Below are positions 1 to 5,617 of a stretch of DNA of 5,617 nucleotides, piece by piece. The position numbers were made by a program, and so were the translations under genes. The stretch's first letter is position 1. Every line of letters starts with the position of its first letter. The DNA is taken from the NCBI GenBank assembly GCA_026392135.1, contig JAPLCR010000379.1, positions 1-5,617 of the forward strand. Reading direction: 5' to 3'. The notes beneath the pieces were generated by a model that searched no databases, was not told the origin of the DNA, and worked only from the letters and a program-made list of their open reading frames with translations. This stretch comes from Armatimonadota bacterium (lineage in GTDB: Bacteria; Armatimonadota; Chthonomonadetes; Chthonomonadales; Chthonomonadaceae).

Positions 1-8
1 CCCCGTCC

Positions 9-30
9 CCTCTCCCAATTCTGGGCGAGG
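9..30. repeat. REP-like imperfect hairpin
   Basis: The arms CCTC-T-CCCA (9-17) and TGGG-C-GAGG (22-30) pair around a 4-nt loop, giving an 8-bp stem with one T/C mismatch. No T-run follows, so it is not a classic intrinsic terminator. The CCTCTCCCA...TGGGCGAGG form resembles the dispersed intergenic palindromes found in many bacterial genomes; that likeness is from general knowledge, and copy number cannot be seen here. It lies 125 bp before the dehydratase start and may belong to the end of an upstream gene outside the window. Confidence 0.45.
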
Positions 31-141
31 AGTGACTAGGGCGGAAGACGACTCCGTTGGGCGATAGTCTCCCTTTCCCTAGAGGTTTTGGAAGATTTTA
101 ACTAGAGAGAGTCCCTAAAACAGTAAACACGGAGGCAAGTT

Positions 142-147
142 AAGGAG
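142..147 (+). promoter_or_regulatory. Shine-Dalgarno site of the dehydratase gene
   Basis: AAGGAG ends 8 nt before the ATG at 156, a near-ideal spacing that fixes this start. A second purine block, GGAGG at 131-135, lies too far upstream to serve this ATG. No convincing -35/-10 promoter pair could be picked out in 31-130. Confidence 0.8.
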
Positions 148-155
148 TTCTTACG

Positions 156-1229
156 ATGAAGATTACACGGTTAGAGACATTTTTGGTGCAGCCCCGCTCC
201 CTCTTCCTCAAAATCCACACCGACGAAGGTCTGGTGGGGTTAGGAGAGCCAGTGCTAGAGGGAAGAGCGAATACAGTCGCTCAGGCGGTACGGGAGTTAG
301 AAGAGTACCTGATTGGGAAAGACCCCACGCAGGTAGTTCACCACTGGCAAGCGATGTACCGCCACGCCTTCTATCGCGGAGGTCCTATTCTCACGAGTGC
401 CATTTCGGGAGTCGAACACGCGCTCTGGGATTTGGCGGGTAAGGCGGTAGGGCTACCTGTCTATCGCCTACTGGGAGGTCCTACTCGCGAACGAGACGCA
501 AAGGCGGCGGTAGCGCGAGGTTTTACCGCTATGAAAACAGGTCCCTCTGGCGGAAGACCGCCACGAATTATCGAGTCGTTCGCGTATGTAGACAAGGTGG
601 TGAACACCTTCGCGGCGATGCGGGAAGCAGTCGGGAAAGAGGTAGATATCGCGATAGATTTTCATGGCGCAGTGAGTCCGCAGACGGCGGGACTGCTCAT
701 TAAAGCGCTGGAACCCTATCAGCCGATGTTTATCGAGGAGCCTGTGCAGTGCCAGAACGTAGAGGCGATGGCGGAACTTGCCCGAAAGACCCACATTCCT
801 ATCGCTACAGGCGAGCGTCTCTTCACAAAGTGGCAGTTCCGCGAGGTCTTAGAGAAGGGAGCCGCCTCGATTCTTCAGCCCGACCTATCCCACGCGGGGG
901 GTATCTTCGAATGCCGCCTTATCGCGGGAATGGCGGAGGCGTACTATGCGGCGGTTGCACCACACTGCCCTCTAGGCGCAATTTCATTGGCGGCGTGCGT
1001 TCAACTAGATGCCTGTATTCCCAACTTCCTCATGCAAGAGCAGGTCAACACAGGCGATGCCTATCTCAAAAACCCGCTCGTGATAAAAGACGGCTACATT
1101 GAACTACCGCAAACACCGGGGTTAGGCGTAGAGTTGGATGAGGAGAAACTACAGAGCCAACTCAAAACCGAAGACTGGCATACTCCTCAACTCTACGACC
1201 CAGACGACGGCTCGGTGGTGGACTGGTAG
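156..1229 (+). CDS. dgoD: D-galactonate dehydratase-like enolase-superfamily protein with an internal gap
   Basis: Mandelate racemase/muconate lactonising family. DgoD enzymes remove water from D-galactonate to give 2-keto-3-deoxygalactonate in the cytoplasm. Visible parts: N-terminal capping domain (about 1-105) with FLKIHTDEG, GLGEPV and the conserved FYRGGPILTSAISG; then the barrel with D168-x-H170, E194 (FIEEPV), E220 (TGERLF), QPDLSHAGG with D243, and H270 (APHCPLG). These match the three acidic metal ligands and the two catalytic histidines of DgoD. The C-terminus, GSVVDW, also resembles DgoD (NSVAEW). At 357 aa it is shorter than E. coli DgoD (382 aa). The main loss follows GGPTRER (residue 113): text runs straight into DAKAAVARGF, so about 17 residues covering the first barrel strand and its loop are absent, in frame. 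Another roughly 10-residue difference lies in a variable stretch near 297-320. The gap may impair folding or activity. A sugar-acid dehydratase with a related substrate is the main alternative. The gene tail overlaps the convergent endonuclease III gene. Confidence 0.85.
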   Translation: MKITRLETFLVQPRSLFLKIHTDEGLVGLGEPVLEGRANTVAQAVRELEEYLIGKDPTQVVHHWQAMYRHAFYRGGPILTSAISGVEHALWDLAGKAVGLPVYRLLGGPTRERDAKAAVARGFTAMKTGPSGGRPPRIIESFAYVDKVVNTFAAMREAVGKEVDIAIDFHGAVSPQTAGLLIKALEPYQPMFIEEPVQCQNVEAMAELARKTHIPIATGERLFTKWQFREVLEKGAASILQPDLSHAGGIFECRLIAGMAEAYYAAVAPHCPLGAISLAACVQLDACIPNFLMQEQVNTGDAYLKNPLVIKDGYIELPQTPGLGVELDEEKLQSQLKTEDWHTPQLYDPDDGSVVDW

Positions 1230-1873
1230 GTACGGCAATGCGATGCGAGGGGGCAAACTCCGCAACGGGGATTTAGTGCCTTGCATATCTGCCGCCCGTG
1301 CGTAATTAAGCCAACATGGAATCGAAAGACGAGTTCGGGAGGGACTTGAGCCTGTAACGCATCGTGCGCCTTCGCCTCTCCGATTCGTTTTTCGATAAAC
1401 CCAAGCCGCCACGCAACGCGAAAAATGTGTGTGTCTACAGGCATAACAGGTCGCCCCATTGCAAAACAGAGGACGATAGCGGCGGTTTTGGGTCCCACAC
1501 CGGGAAGCGTGAGGAGGCGTTTTCGCGCCTCTGTATCGCTCATCTCTTCCAGAAAATCGAGATTGTAGTCGCCATGCTCTGCCTTAATTTGGCGCAGAAC
1601 AGCTTGAATGCGAGGGGCTTTGGAGTCGGCAAGTCCCCCTGTGCGTATCGTGTCCGCCAACTCTTTAACGGGTGCGTCTACTACAGATTGCCATGTACGA
1701 TAACGTTGCATCAGATTCGCGAAAGCCCGCAGAGAGTTGGTGTCTGATGTGTGTTGCGAGAGAATACACTGCACCAACTCCTCTATGGGACTGAAGCGTG
1801 GAAACCACTCCGCCTTGCTATACTGGTTCTCCAGTATGGCAAGGATTTCTGGTATGTTATGAGGTTTTTGCAT
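1193..1873 (-). CDS. nth: Endonuclease III (HhH-GPD DNA glycosylase/AP lyase)
   Basis: Base-excision-repair enzyme that removes oxidised pyrimidines and nicks the resulting abasic site. The sequence shows the helix-hairpin-helix LPGVGPKTA (about 123-131) with the catalytic lysine K129, the catalytic aspartate D147 in VDTHIFRV, and a C-terminal 4Fe-4S loop with C197, C204, C207 and C213 in the canonical C-x6-C-x2-C-x5-C spacing. Length, 226 aa, is close to the usual 210-220. The early motif LSQHTSDTNS takes the place of LSAQATDVSV in E. coli Nth, so it may belong to a sister subfamily rather than strict Nth. The ATG at 1873 has only a weak purine run (TTAGAGAT) before it; the next Met is residue 55 and would cut into the fold, so 1873 is kept. 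It starts 17 bp after the YbjQ-repeat gene and is probably cotranscribed with it. The last 12 residues or so lie inside the dehydratase gene on the other strand, after the final cluster cysteine. Confidence 0.92.
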   Translation of the reverse strand: MQKPHNIPEILAILENQYSKAEWFPRFSPIEELVQCILSQHTSDTNSLRAFANLMQRYRTWQSVVDAPVKELADTIRTGGLADSKAPRIQAVLRQIKAEHGDYNLDFLEEMSDTEARKRLLTLPGVGPKTAAIVLCFAMGRPVMPVDTHIFRVAWRLGFIEKRIGEAKAHDALQAQVPPELVFRFHVGLITHGRQICKALNPRCGVCPLASHCRTYQSTTEPSSGS

Positions 1874-1890
1874 ATCTCTAACGATTGCAA

Positions 1891-3036
1891 TTAATCCCCC
1901 GTTTTCGCGTTCAGGTTAGTTCCGACAGCGAGTTCCGCTGTATTCAGGAACGTCTTTTTGTCGCGGATAATCGCTTGCGGAGGTAACTGCGGGGTGTAGG
2001 TCTGTAGCCCCTCCATCTTTTTGACGGCAGTTCCTATCGCCATAAACTCAATAATTCCGCTTCCTATCTCGTAGACGTAGGTTTTAATTCCCATCACATC
2101 GTCCGCGCCGCAGGCTTGAGCGTCTCGCGCAATACGCCCTAACGCATTTTCACGCGCTTCGTATATGAGCGAAGTCAGTTCCGAGATTTCGCCTCGCGCT
2201 AAAGATTTGAAGGCGGCGGTGATGCCTCCCACTAGCCCTAGCGAGTAGACTGAGACCCCAAGAACCAACTGTATAGGCATATAACCCATACTGACGATAT
2301 TCCACATCTCTTCGTTGGTGAGGTCGCTGGTGATGGGGGACTGTGTGTACTGCGCGGGAAGCGCCTGATGGTAGGAGGCGGTTCCGAGCATCATCATCTC
2401 CTGTATACCAGAAAAGGGGAGAATTGTGGTCTGAATCCCAACTACGGCGTTCGCTCCAGACTGACGTGCTTCCGCGGTCATGCGCTGAAGGGCGAGGTGG
2501 CGGGTCGTGTTGAATATCTCTGAATACTCATGCACTTCGCCGCGCCCCAGACTGCGAAGAGCGCCCATAATTCCGCCGCCTACGCCGATAGAGTAGGCGA
2601 CATTCCCAAATACGAACTTGAGAGGACGGAATCCCGCGTCCATCTGGCAGTAGAGTTCTTGACCATCGGCGGAGCTAGAGAAGGCGAGTTTTTCCGCGCC
2701 GGGAGGCGTACCCTCTTGATGAACGCAGGAGCCAATCGAAAGAAATTCGATATTACCGGAGTGCTGCACCAGTTCGCTGGAGACTCCGGTAATTCCGACT
2801 CCCCCTTGCTTTACTGCCTCTGCGTACATTCGCTCGTAAGCCTTTTGCCGCCCTTCATGGATAATACTCGTGACCTGCGTGACCTCGCCCCCAGCAAGTG
2901 TGCGGAGTCCAGATCCGATGCTCCCCAGAAACCCCATTGAGAATACGCTGTTTCCAAGCACAAGCGAGCCGGGAGACAGCCCTTTGAGTTTCAAGCAGTA
3001 CATCTCATTTCCAGAGAGACCCGTCATTACAGCCAT
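1891..3036 (-). CDS. Protein with three tandem YbjQ/UPF0145 (heavy-metal-binding-like) domains
   Basis: The 381-aa protein is three copies of one domain of about 100 residues: 7-105, 122-221 and 240-338. Each copy runs: a short strand, G-x-VxG-x-xVYS(I/L/M)G, a glycine-rich turn, (R/K)(S/T)L(A/G)xGE(V/I), a helix ending in (A/E)(L/Y)xRM-like text plus xxA or EAxxxGA, then VxGI..., and a last strand ending in (S/A)IGT/SxV. This order matches single-domain YbjQ proteins such as E. coli YbjQ (about 107 aa; GANIFRDF, GADAVVGI, VSGTAVK). Those small relatives are known as oligomers, reported as pentamers; heavy-metal binding is a family label, not a demonstrated role. A tail of about 40 residues (343-381) is proline- and polar-rich and looks flexible. 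There is no signal peptide or clear membrane span. The ATG at 3036 has AAAGGA 8 nt upstream (3045-3050), better placed than Met4. It is the middle gene of the lactonase-YbjQ-endonuclease III run, 18 bp after the lactonase. Function is unknown. Confidence 0.87.
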   Translation of the reverse strand: MAVMTGLSGNEMYCLKLKGLSPGSLVLGNSVFSMGFLGSIGSGLRTLAGGEVTQVTSIIHEGRQKAYERMYAEAVKQGGVGITGVSSELVQHSGNIEFLSIGSCVHQEGTPPGAEKLAFSSSADGQELYCQMDAGFRPLKFVFGNVAYSIGVGGGIMGALRSLGRGEVHEYSEIFNTTRHLALQRMTAEARQSGANAVVGIQTTILPFSGIQEMMMLGTASYHQALPAQYTQSPITSDLTNEEMWNIVSMGYMPIQLVLGVSVYSLGLVGGITAAFKSLARGEISELTSLIYEARENALGRIARDAQACGADDVMGIKTYVYEIGSGIIEFMAIGTAVKKMEGLQTYTPQLPPQAIIRDKKTFLNTAELAVGTNLNAKTGD

Positions 3037-3054
3037 TGGTGTCGTCCTTTCGTT

Positions 3055-3918
3055 CTATAGGCGTAGGCGCGAGAAGTGTTCCGGTAGTCCTTGTACGCCA
3101 AGTCGGAGGCGATAGAGGGAGCCTGCGTGTTCTCCATCCGTCGCTTTTTCGTCTCCGCCTGCGGTGGTGATGTACATATCTTTGTAGTCGTCGCCGCCGA
3201 AAATCACGCTAGAGACCTTCTTAACGGGGAAGTCTATCTGTAGAGTCTGTTCGCCCTGCGGGTTGAGGCGCACGAGGCGGTTTCCATCCCATCGCGCCGA
3301 CCAGACATTGCCCTCCGCGTCTACGGTCATGCCGTCGGGCAGTCCCTCTTCCTTCGGGTTTGAGGCGAAAAGGGTCTGGTTAGAGAGGTCTCCCGTCGTC
3401 TCATCGTAGTCGAAGCGATAGATTTTGTAGACCATCGAATCGGTGTAGTAGAGGTGTTTTCTATCGAGGGTTAGCCCCATGCCGTTGGAGCAGGAGATAC
3501 CCTCTACCACTTTGTGAAGCGAGCCGTCTGTATCGAGGCGATAGAGGTTGCCTAATCGGTCTCCGACGGGCATGGTTCCACAGTAGACTCGCCCTTGCGG
3601 GTCTGCGAACACGTCGTTGAAGCGAGAGTCCTCTTCGCCCTCCAGCACCTCGCGAATAGTGGTTAGTTCGCCGTCTTTCCAGTGGCGTATGCCGCCCTTA
3701 TTCATAAAGAGGAGGAGAGAGCCGTCCTCTTGAAAGGTGAAGCCGCCTACGGGGTCGCCAGAGTAGAACTGCTCATGCTCGCCTGTTGCGGGGTCGTAGC
3801 GGAAGAGCCGCCCTGTGCTTATATCCGTCCAGTAGACGCGCTTTTCGAGGGGATGCCAGAGTGGGTTCTCCCCAACGACGCAGGCGTAATCTGCAATTAG
3901 TTCGAGTTCGACGCTCAT
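3055..3918 (-). CDS. SMP-30/gluconolactonase family sugar lactonase
   Basis: Six-bladed beta-propeller of the SMP-30/gluconolactonase/LRE family; cytoplasmic enzymes that open sugar-acid lactones to free aldonates with a bound divalent metal. The family's metal and active-site residues are all visible: E17 in GENPLW, R99 and N101 in SRFNDV, N145 in SNGMGL, and D195 in LPDGMTVD, matching E18, R101, N103, N154 and D204 of human SMP30. The repeating blade text (VYWTDISTGRLFRYDP, LYYTDSMVYKIYRFD, GNVWSARWDGNRLVRL) supports the propeller. Length of 287 aa is normal, and the end GSLYRLRLGVQG closes the last blade. AAAGGAG at 3925-3931 sits 6 nt before the ATG. It heads the minus-strand operon, after a 116-bp gap holding a 40-bp palindrome. 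Together with the dehydratase it would perform lactone hydrolysis then dehydration of an aldonate; the exact sugar (galactose, gluconate or a pentose) cannot be read from sequence. Confidence 0.93.
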   Translation of the reverse strand: MSVELELIADYACVVGENPLWHPLEKRVYWTDISTGRLFRYDPATGEHEQFYSGDPVGGFTFQEDGSLLLFMNKGGIRHWKDGELTTIREVLEGEEDSRFNDVFADPQGRVYCGTMPVGDRLGNLYRLDTDGSLHKVVEGISCSNGMGLTLDRKHLYYTDSMVYKIYRFDYDETTGDLSNQTLFASNPKEEGLPDGMTVDAEGNVWSARWDGNRLVRLNPQGEQTLQIDFPVKKVSSVIFGGDDYKDMYITTAGGDEKATDGEHAGSLYRLRLGVQGLPEHFSRLRL

Positions 3919-3924
3919 TTCACG

Positions 3925-3931
3925 CTCCTTT
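3925..3931 (-). promoter_or_regulatory. Shine-Dalgarno site of the lactonase gene
   Basis: On the minus strand this reads AAAGGAG with 6 nt to the ATG at 3918-3916. It is a strong site and supports that start. Confidence 0.8.
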
Positions 3932-3954
3932 GTGTTGTTTTGCGGCTATATGTA

Positions 3955-3994
3955 CTTATAGAGGCGTAGCCGTTAGGATCTACCCCTCTATAAG
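3955..3994. repeat. 40-bp imperfect palindrome upstream of the lactonase operon
   Basis: Outer arms CTTATAGAGG (3955-3964) and CCTCTATAAG (3985-3994) are perfect inverted copies. After one C/C mismatch, inner arms GTAG (3966-3969) and CTAC (3980-3983) also pair, leaving a 10-nt loop. It sits 37 bp before the lactonase start and 40 bp after the stop of the broken ATPase gene. There is no T-run, so it is a poor intrinsic terminator. It could be an operator (each arm holds a TATA-containing AT block; on the minus strand 3955-3960 reads TATAAG, like a -10 box), a dispersed REP-type element, or an RNA hairpin between the two transcripts. Confidence 0.7.
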
Positions 3995-4034
3995 ATGGAT
4001 TGCGGTATCTATTAGTAGGCAGTGAATACACCGA

Positions 4035-5135
4035 TTACTGCATCATGCCCTGAATCTTCTTGTCTACAAGGTTATACAAAGACCCTAAAAATGCACGTTG
4101 AGTGATAGGTCTAGTTGCAAATTGTCCACCTTGCGCTTGGAGGGTATCAAACACTTTACGTGCATCGCCTTCATAAACGAGGTCATCTTTCCCTATTTCC
4201 AGCCCACTCACGCTACCATCTCTTTTTGCGCGTTCTCGTGCGGAATCCAAATAGAAACGAAATAGTTTAATCGCTTCTTCAGCGTTTCTTAGCGGGTTTA
4301 GGCGAAGGGACTGTTGAAACCGAGCGGAGAGAGCTGGAAACATTTCTGCATAACGCTGTCTTGCGTCTGGTGTTATCCCCATCATCATAAAGAGGTTGTC
4401 CGGTAGCGCATCAATTAAAGCCCTAATGCCATAGAGGTATCTGGTAGTAATGGAAACAGAGTGGAGTCCGCCCACTTTTTCCAGTTCATCCATAAACAGA
4501 AAGACAGCGCTTAAAACGCCTAACTCCACGCTCAAGTAGACTAAATCGTGAAGAGCCTGTGTTTTCGCTTCAGTGGTGTCTATTCTAAAATGAACCCCTA
4601 AAACCTCTGTATGCCGTTTCAGTAGGCGATTCCCAAGCAGGTAGTCAAAACAGAGCACCGCAACCTCTCCAAGCCTCTGCTTATCTTTATTAGATTGGGC
4701 TAAGTTCTTGAAGGCATTACGCAAATCAGGGGATTTGATATGTTGAATCGCTTGCGCCTTGTCAGGTTCCGAGAGTTTAATGCCAATTTCTTGAACTCTT
4801 TCGTGTCCGAAGGCATGAATGATTCTTTGTACAACTCGCCCAAAATCGGGTTCAGGGTCGGGAGAGTATCTTACAATAATATGGGTCTATGGGGAAGTTA
4901 GTGGGTTCCCCATGAAATATGCCATACTTTGGGATGATGCAAGATACGGAACTCTCTTATCGTTAATAAACGTTCTTAATCGGTCTTCAATAGTAGCATC
5001 CGTATCTGTGGGCATATGCGGGTGGGTGTTCGTCTGACTCGCCGAAGGAAAAGGGTTATCTATAACCCCATACTTCGAGAATAACGAATGCTTTAGATTG
5101 CGCTCAGGTACGCCTAGTCTTTCTCGCAAACTCAT
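4035..5135 (-). pseudogene. Disrupted P-loop ATPase (BREX BrxD/ORC-like), internal stop and no Walker A
   Basis: One reading frame runs from the ATG at 5135 to the TAA at 4035 but is broken by a TAG at 4889-4887. The 82 codons before it (MSLRERLGVPERNLK..., LFSKYGVIDNPFP, DRLRTFINDKR) look like the N-terminal lead-in of a AAA-type ATPase. Directly after the stop, in the same frame, comes IIVRYSPDPEPDFG (about 4842-4880), then a helical region, a Walker B AVFLFMDE with Asp codon 4490-4488, a sensor-1-like strand LFMMMGITPD, and SARFQ, where an arginine finger might lie. Between DKR and IIVRY, where a P-loop GxxGxGK(T/S) would be expected, there are only about 20 codons with no such motif. The downstream part has no start until a TTG at 4724 with no ribosome site, so separate translation is unlikely. 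The type resembles ATPases of BREX-like defence systems; that assignment is by memory of the family and moderate. Base composition is AT-rich compared with the lactonase side. Confidence 0.7.
4889..4913. repeat. Inverted repeat at the ATPase lesion
   Basis: ATGGGGAA (4889-4896) and TTCCCCAT (4906-4913) are perfect 8-bp inverted copies around a 9-nt loop. The repeat abuts the in-frame TAG (4889-4887) and covers the stretch where the Walker A coding region should be. A hairpin here could have promoted a deletion, or it could be a chance product of the rejoined ends. Confidence 0.55.
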
Positions 5136-5139
5136 GGAT

Positions 5140-5147
5140 ATCACCTC
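5140..5147 (-). promoter_or_regulatory. Shine-Dalgarno site deciding the ATPase start
   Basis: The minus strand reads GAGGTGAT, a long match to the 16S anti-Shine-Dalgarno end, with its GAGG core 8 nt before the ATG at 5135. The in-frame GTG at 5144 overlaps this site and so is less likely to be the start. The site overlaps the TGA of the upstream gene, implying coupled translation of the two. Confidence 0.7.
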
Positions 5148-5611
5148 TCTAGTCGTATGCGTACTGCCGCTCGATTAGGAAATAGGAAGTCACCTTGATA
5201 AAGATGAAATTGTCGTATTTCCCAAACACCATCGTGTACAGTTATCGTATCTAGCGTATGGTCTTCAAAACGTCGGTCTGGAGTAGAGCCTTCTATAAGA
5301 CATCTTATTAAGCCATGTTCCATAGCGTTTGTCAATAATCGCCGTGAGTGTAGGGGGTGGATTTTAGAGTCTAGGGCAAGGCACTCTAACCACGAACCTG
5401 TTAGTACATACTCCTCGCCGCTATCCCTTAACAAGTTGTATGCGTTGAATGCTATATTAGCGAATACTTCAAGAGAAGGTATCTCGTTAGTATATATAAT
5501 ACCCTGCTCGGGTATTTCTAATATCAGCCCTCCCATCTCTGCTAGAGACTTGACTGGGTTCACAGATCTTTTTCTTTTTATCCAAAAAATTTCGCGCCAC
5601 GCACTACTCAT
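5141..5611 (-). CDS. Uncharacterised protein, upstream partner of the ATPase gene
   Basis: I do not recognise this family. The 156-aa product is soluble-looking with no signal peptide or clear membrane span. It starts with a basic stretch (WIKRKRSVNPVK, about 10-21), has a central alpha-rich part (LEVFANIAFNAYNLLRDSGEEYVLTG and SRRLLTNAMEHGLIRCLIEG), and a beta-rich end (LDTITVHDGVWEIRQFHLYQGDFLFP). It contains RRFEDH but no catalytic motif I can name. The ATG at 5611 is the first in view, yet the frame stays open to the window edge (GGA and TTT precede it), so the true start may lie outside. Its TGA at 5143-5141 overlaps the GTG alternative of the ATPase gene and lies within that gene's ribosome site, so the two form a coupled pair. 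Composition is AT-rich like the ATPase gene. A role as an accessory subunit of the same, possibly defence, system is inference only. Confidence 0.75.
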   Translation of the reverse strand: MSSAWREIFWIKRKRSVNPVKSLAEMGGLILEIPEQGIIYTNEIPSLEVFANIAFNAYNLLRDSGEEYVLTGSWLECLALDSKIHPLHSRRLLTNAMEHGLIRCLIEGSTPDRRFEDHTLDTITVHDGVWEIRQFHLYQGDFLFPNRAAVRIRLER

Positions 5612-5617
5612 TCCAAA

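Noticed and set aside
1364..1747. Plus-strand 127-codon open frame within endonuclease III
   Set aside because: Antisense to a gene with complete catalytic and Fe-S motifs; no supporting features.
2530..2940. Plus-strand 136-codon open frame inside the YbjQ-repeat gene
   Set aside because: It is antisense to a well-supported triple-domain protein and has no domain of its own.
3955..3994. Intrinsic terminator for the ATPase transcript
   Set aside because: The hairpin is not followed by a T-run on the minus strand, and the stem is AT-rich at its base.
4035..4724. Separate 229-aa gene starting at 4724
   Set aside because: The start would be TTG with no Shine-Dalgarno site, and the same frame continues upstream with family-like sequence back to the internal TAG, so it is the 3' part of one broken gene.
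4842..4980. Programmed frameshift or stop bypass restoring the ATPase
   Set aside because: Both halves are already in the same frame, the Walker A motif would still be missing, and no recoding signal is evident.
4819..5037. Plus-strand 72-codon open frame across the ATPase lesion
   Set aside because: It lies antisense to the broken gene, lacks a ribosome binding site and has no recognisable domain; it is best read as a shadow frame.
1..5617. CRISPR array, tRNA or rRNA genes, transposase or integrase
   Set aside because: No regular spaced repeats, cloverleaf-like sequence, rRNA text or recombinase motifs were seen on either strand.

Overview
The window is bacterial chromosomal DNA with tight gene packing, clear AGGAG-type ribosome binding sites and short intergenic gaps. 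Two parts differ in character. Positions 1 to about 3950 are moderately GC-rich (one sampled line near 3300 is about 63% GC) and carry ordinary metabolic and housekeeping genes. Positions about 4000 to 5617 are clearly more AT-rich (sampled lines near 4700 and 5400 are about 35-40% GC) and carry an uncharacterised gene followed by a broken P-loop ATPase gene. No marker gene fixes the phylum. The general look would suit a free-living bacterium from a less-studied lineage, but that is an impression, not a result.

Layout. (1) A short leader at 1-155 holds a REP-like hairpin and a good Shine-Dalgarno site. (2) A plus-strand D-galactonate dehydratase-like enolase (156-1229) keeps its metal and acid/base residues but lacks about 17 residues where the first barrel strand should be. 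(3) Three minus-strand genes are spaced 17-18 bp apart and read as an operon in the order: SMP-30/gluconolactonase (3918-3055), a protein made of three tandem YbjQ/UPF0145 domains (3036-1891), and endonuclease III (1873-1193). The endonuclease gene runs 37 bp into the tail of the dehydratase gene. (4) A 116-bp gap at 3919-4034 holds a 40-bp imperfect palindrome. (5) A minus-strand pair, an unknown gene (5611-5141) and a BREX-BrxD/ORC-like ATPase gene (5135-4035), has translationally coupled ends. The ATPase gene has an internal TAG and no recognisable Walker A motif, so it is called a pseudogene.

How the genes fit together. The lactonase and the dehydratase are consecutive steps of non-phosphorylative sugar oxidation (aldonolactone to aldonate to 2-keto-3-deoxyaldonate), although they are transcribed towards each other. 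The YbjQ-repeat protein and endonuclease III have no obvious link to that pathway beyond sharing a transcript. The AT-rich end looks like the decaying edge of an accessory, possibly defence-related, island. The most noteworthy items are the triple YbjQ protein, the unknown ATPase partner, the two separate mid-gene losses, and the palindrome near the composition boundary.
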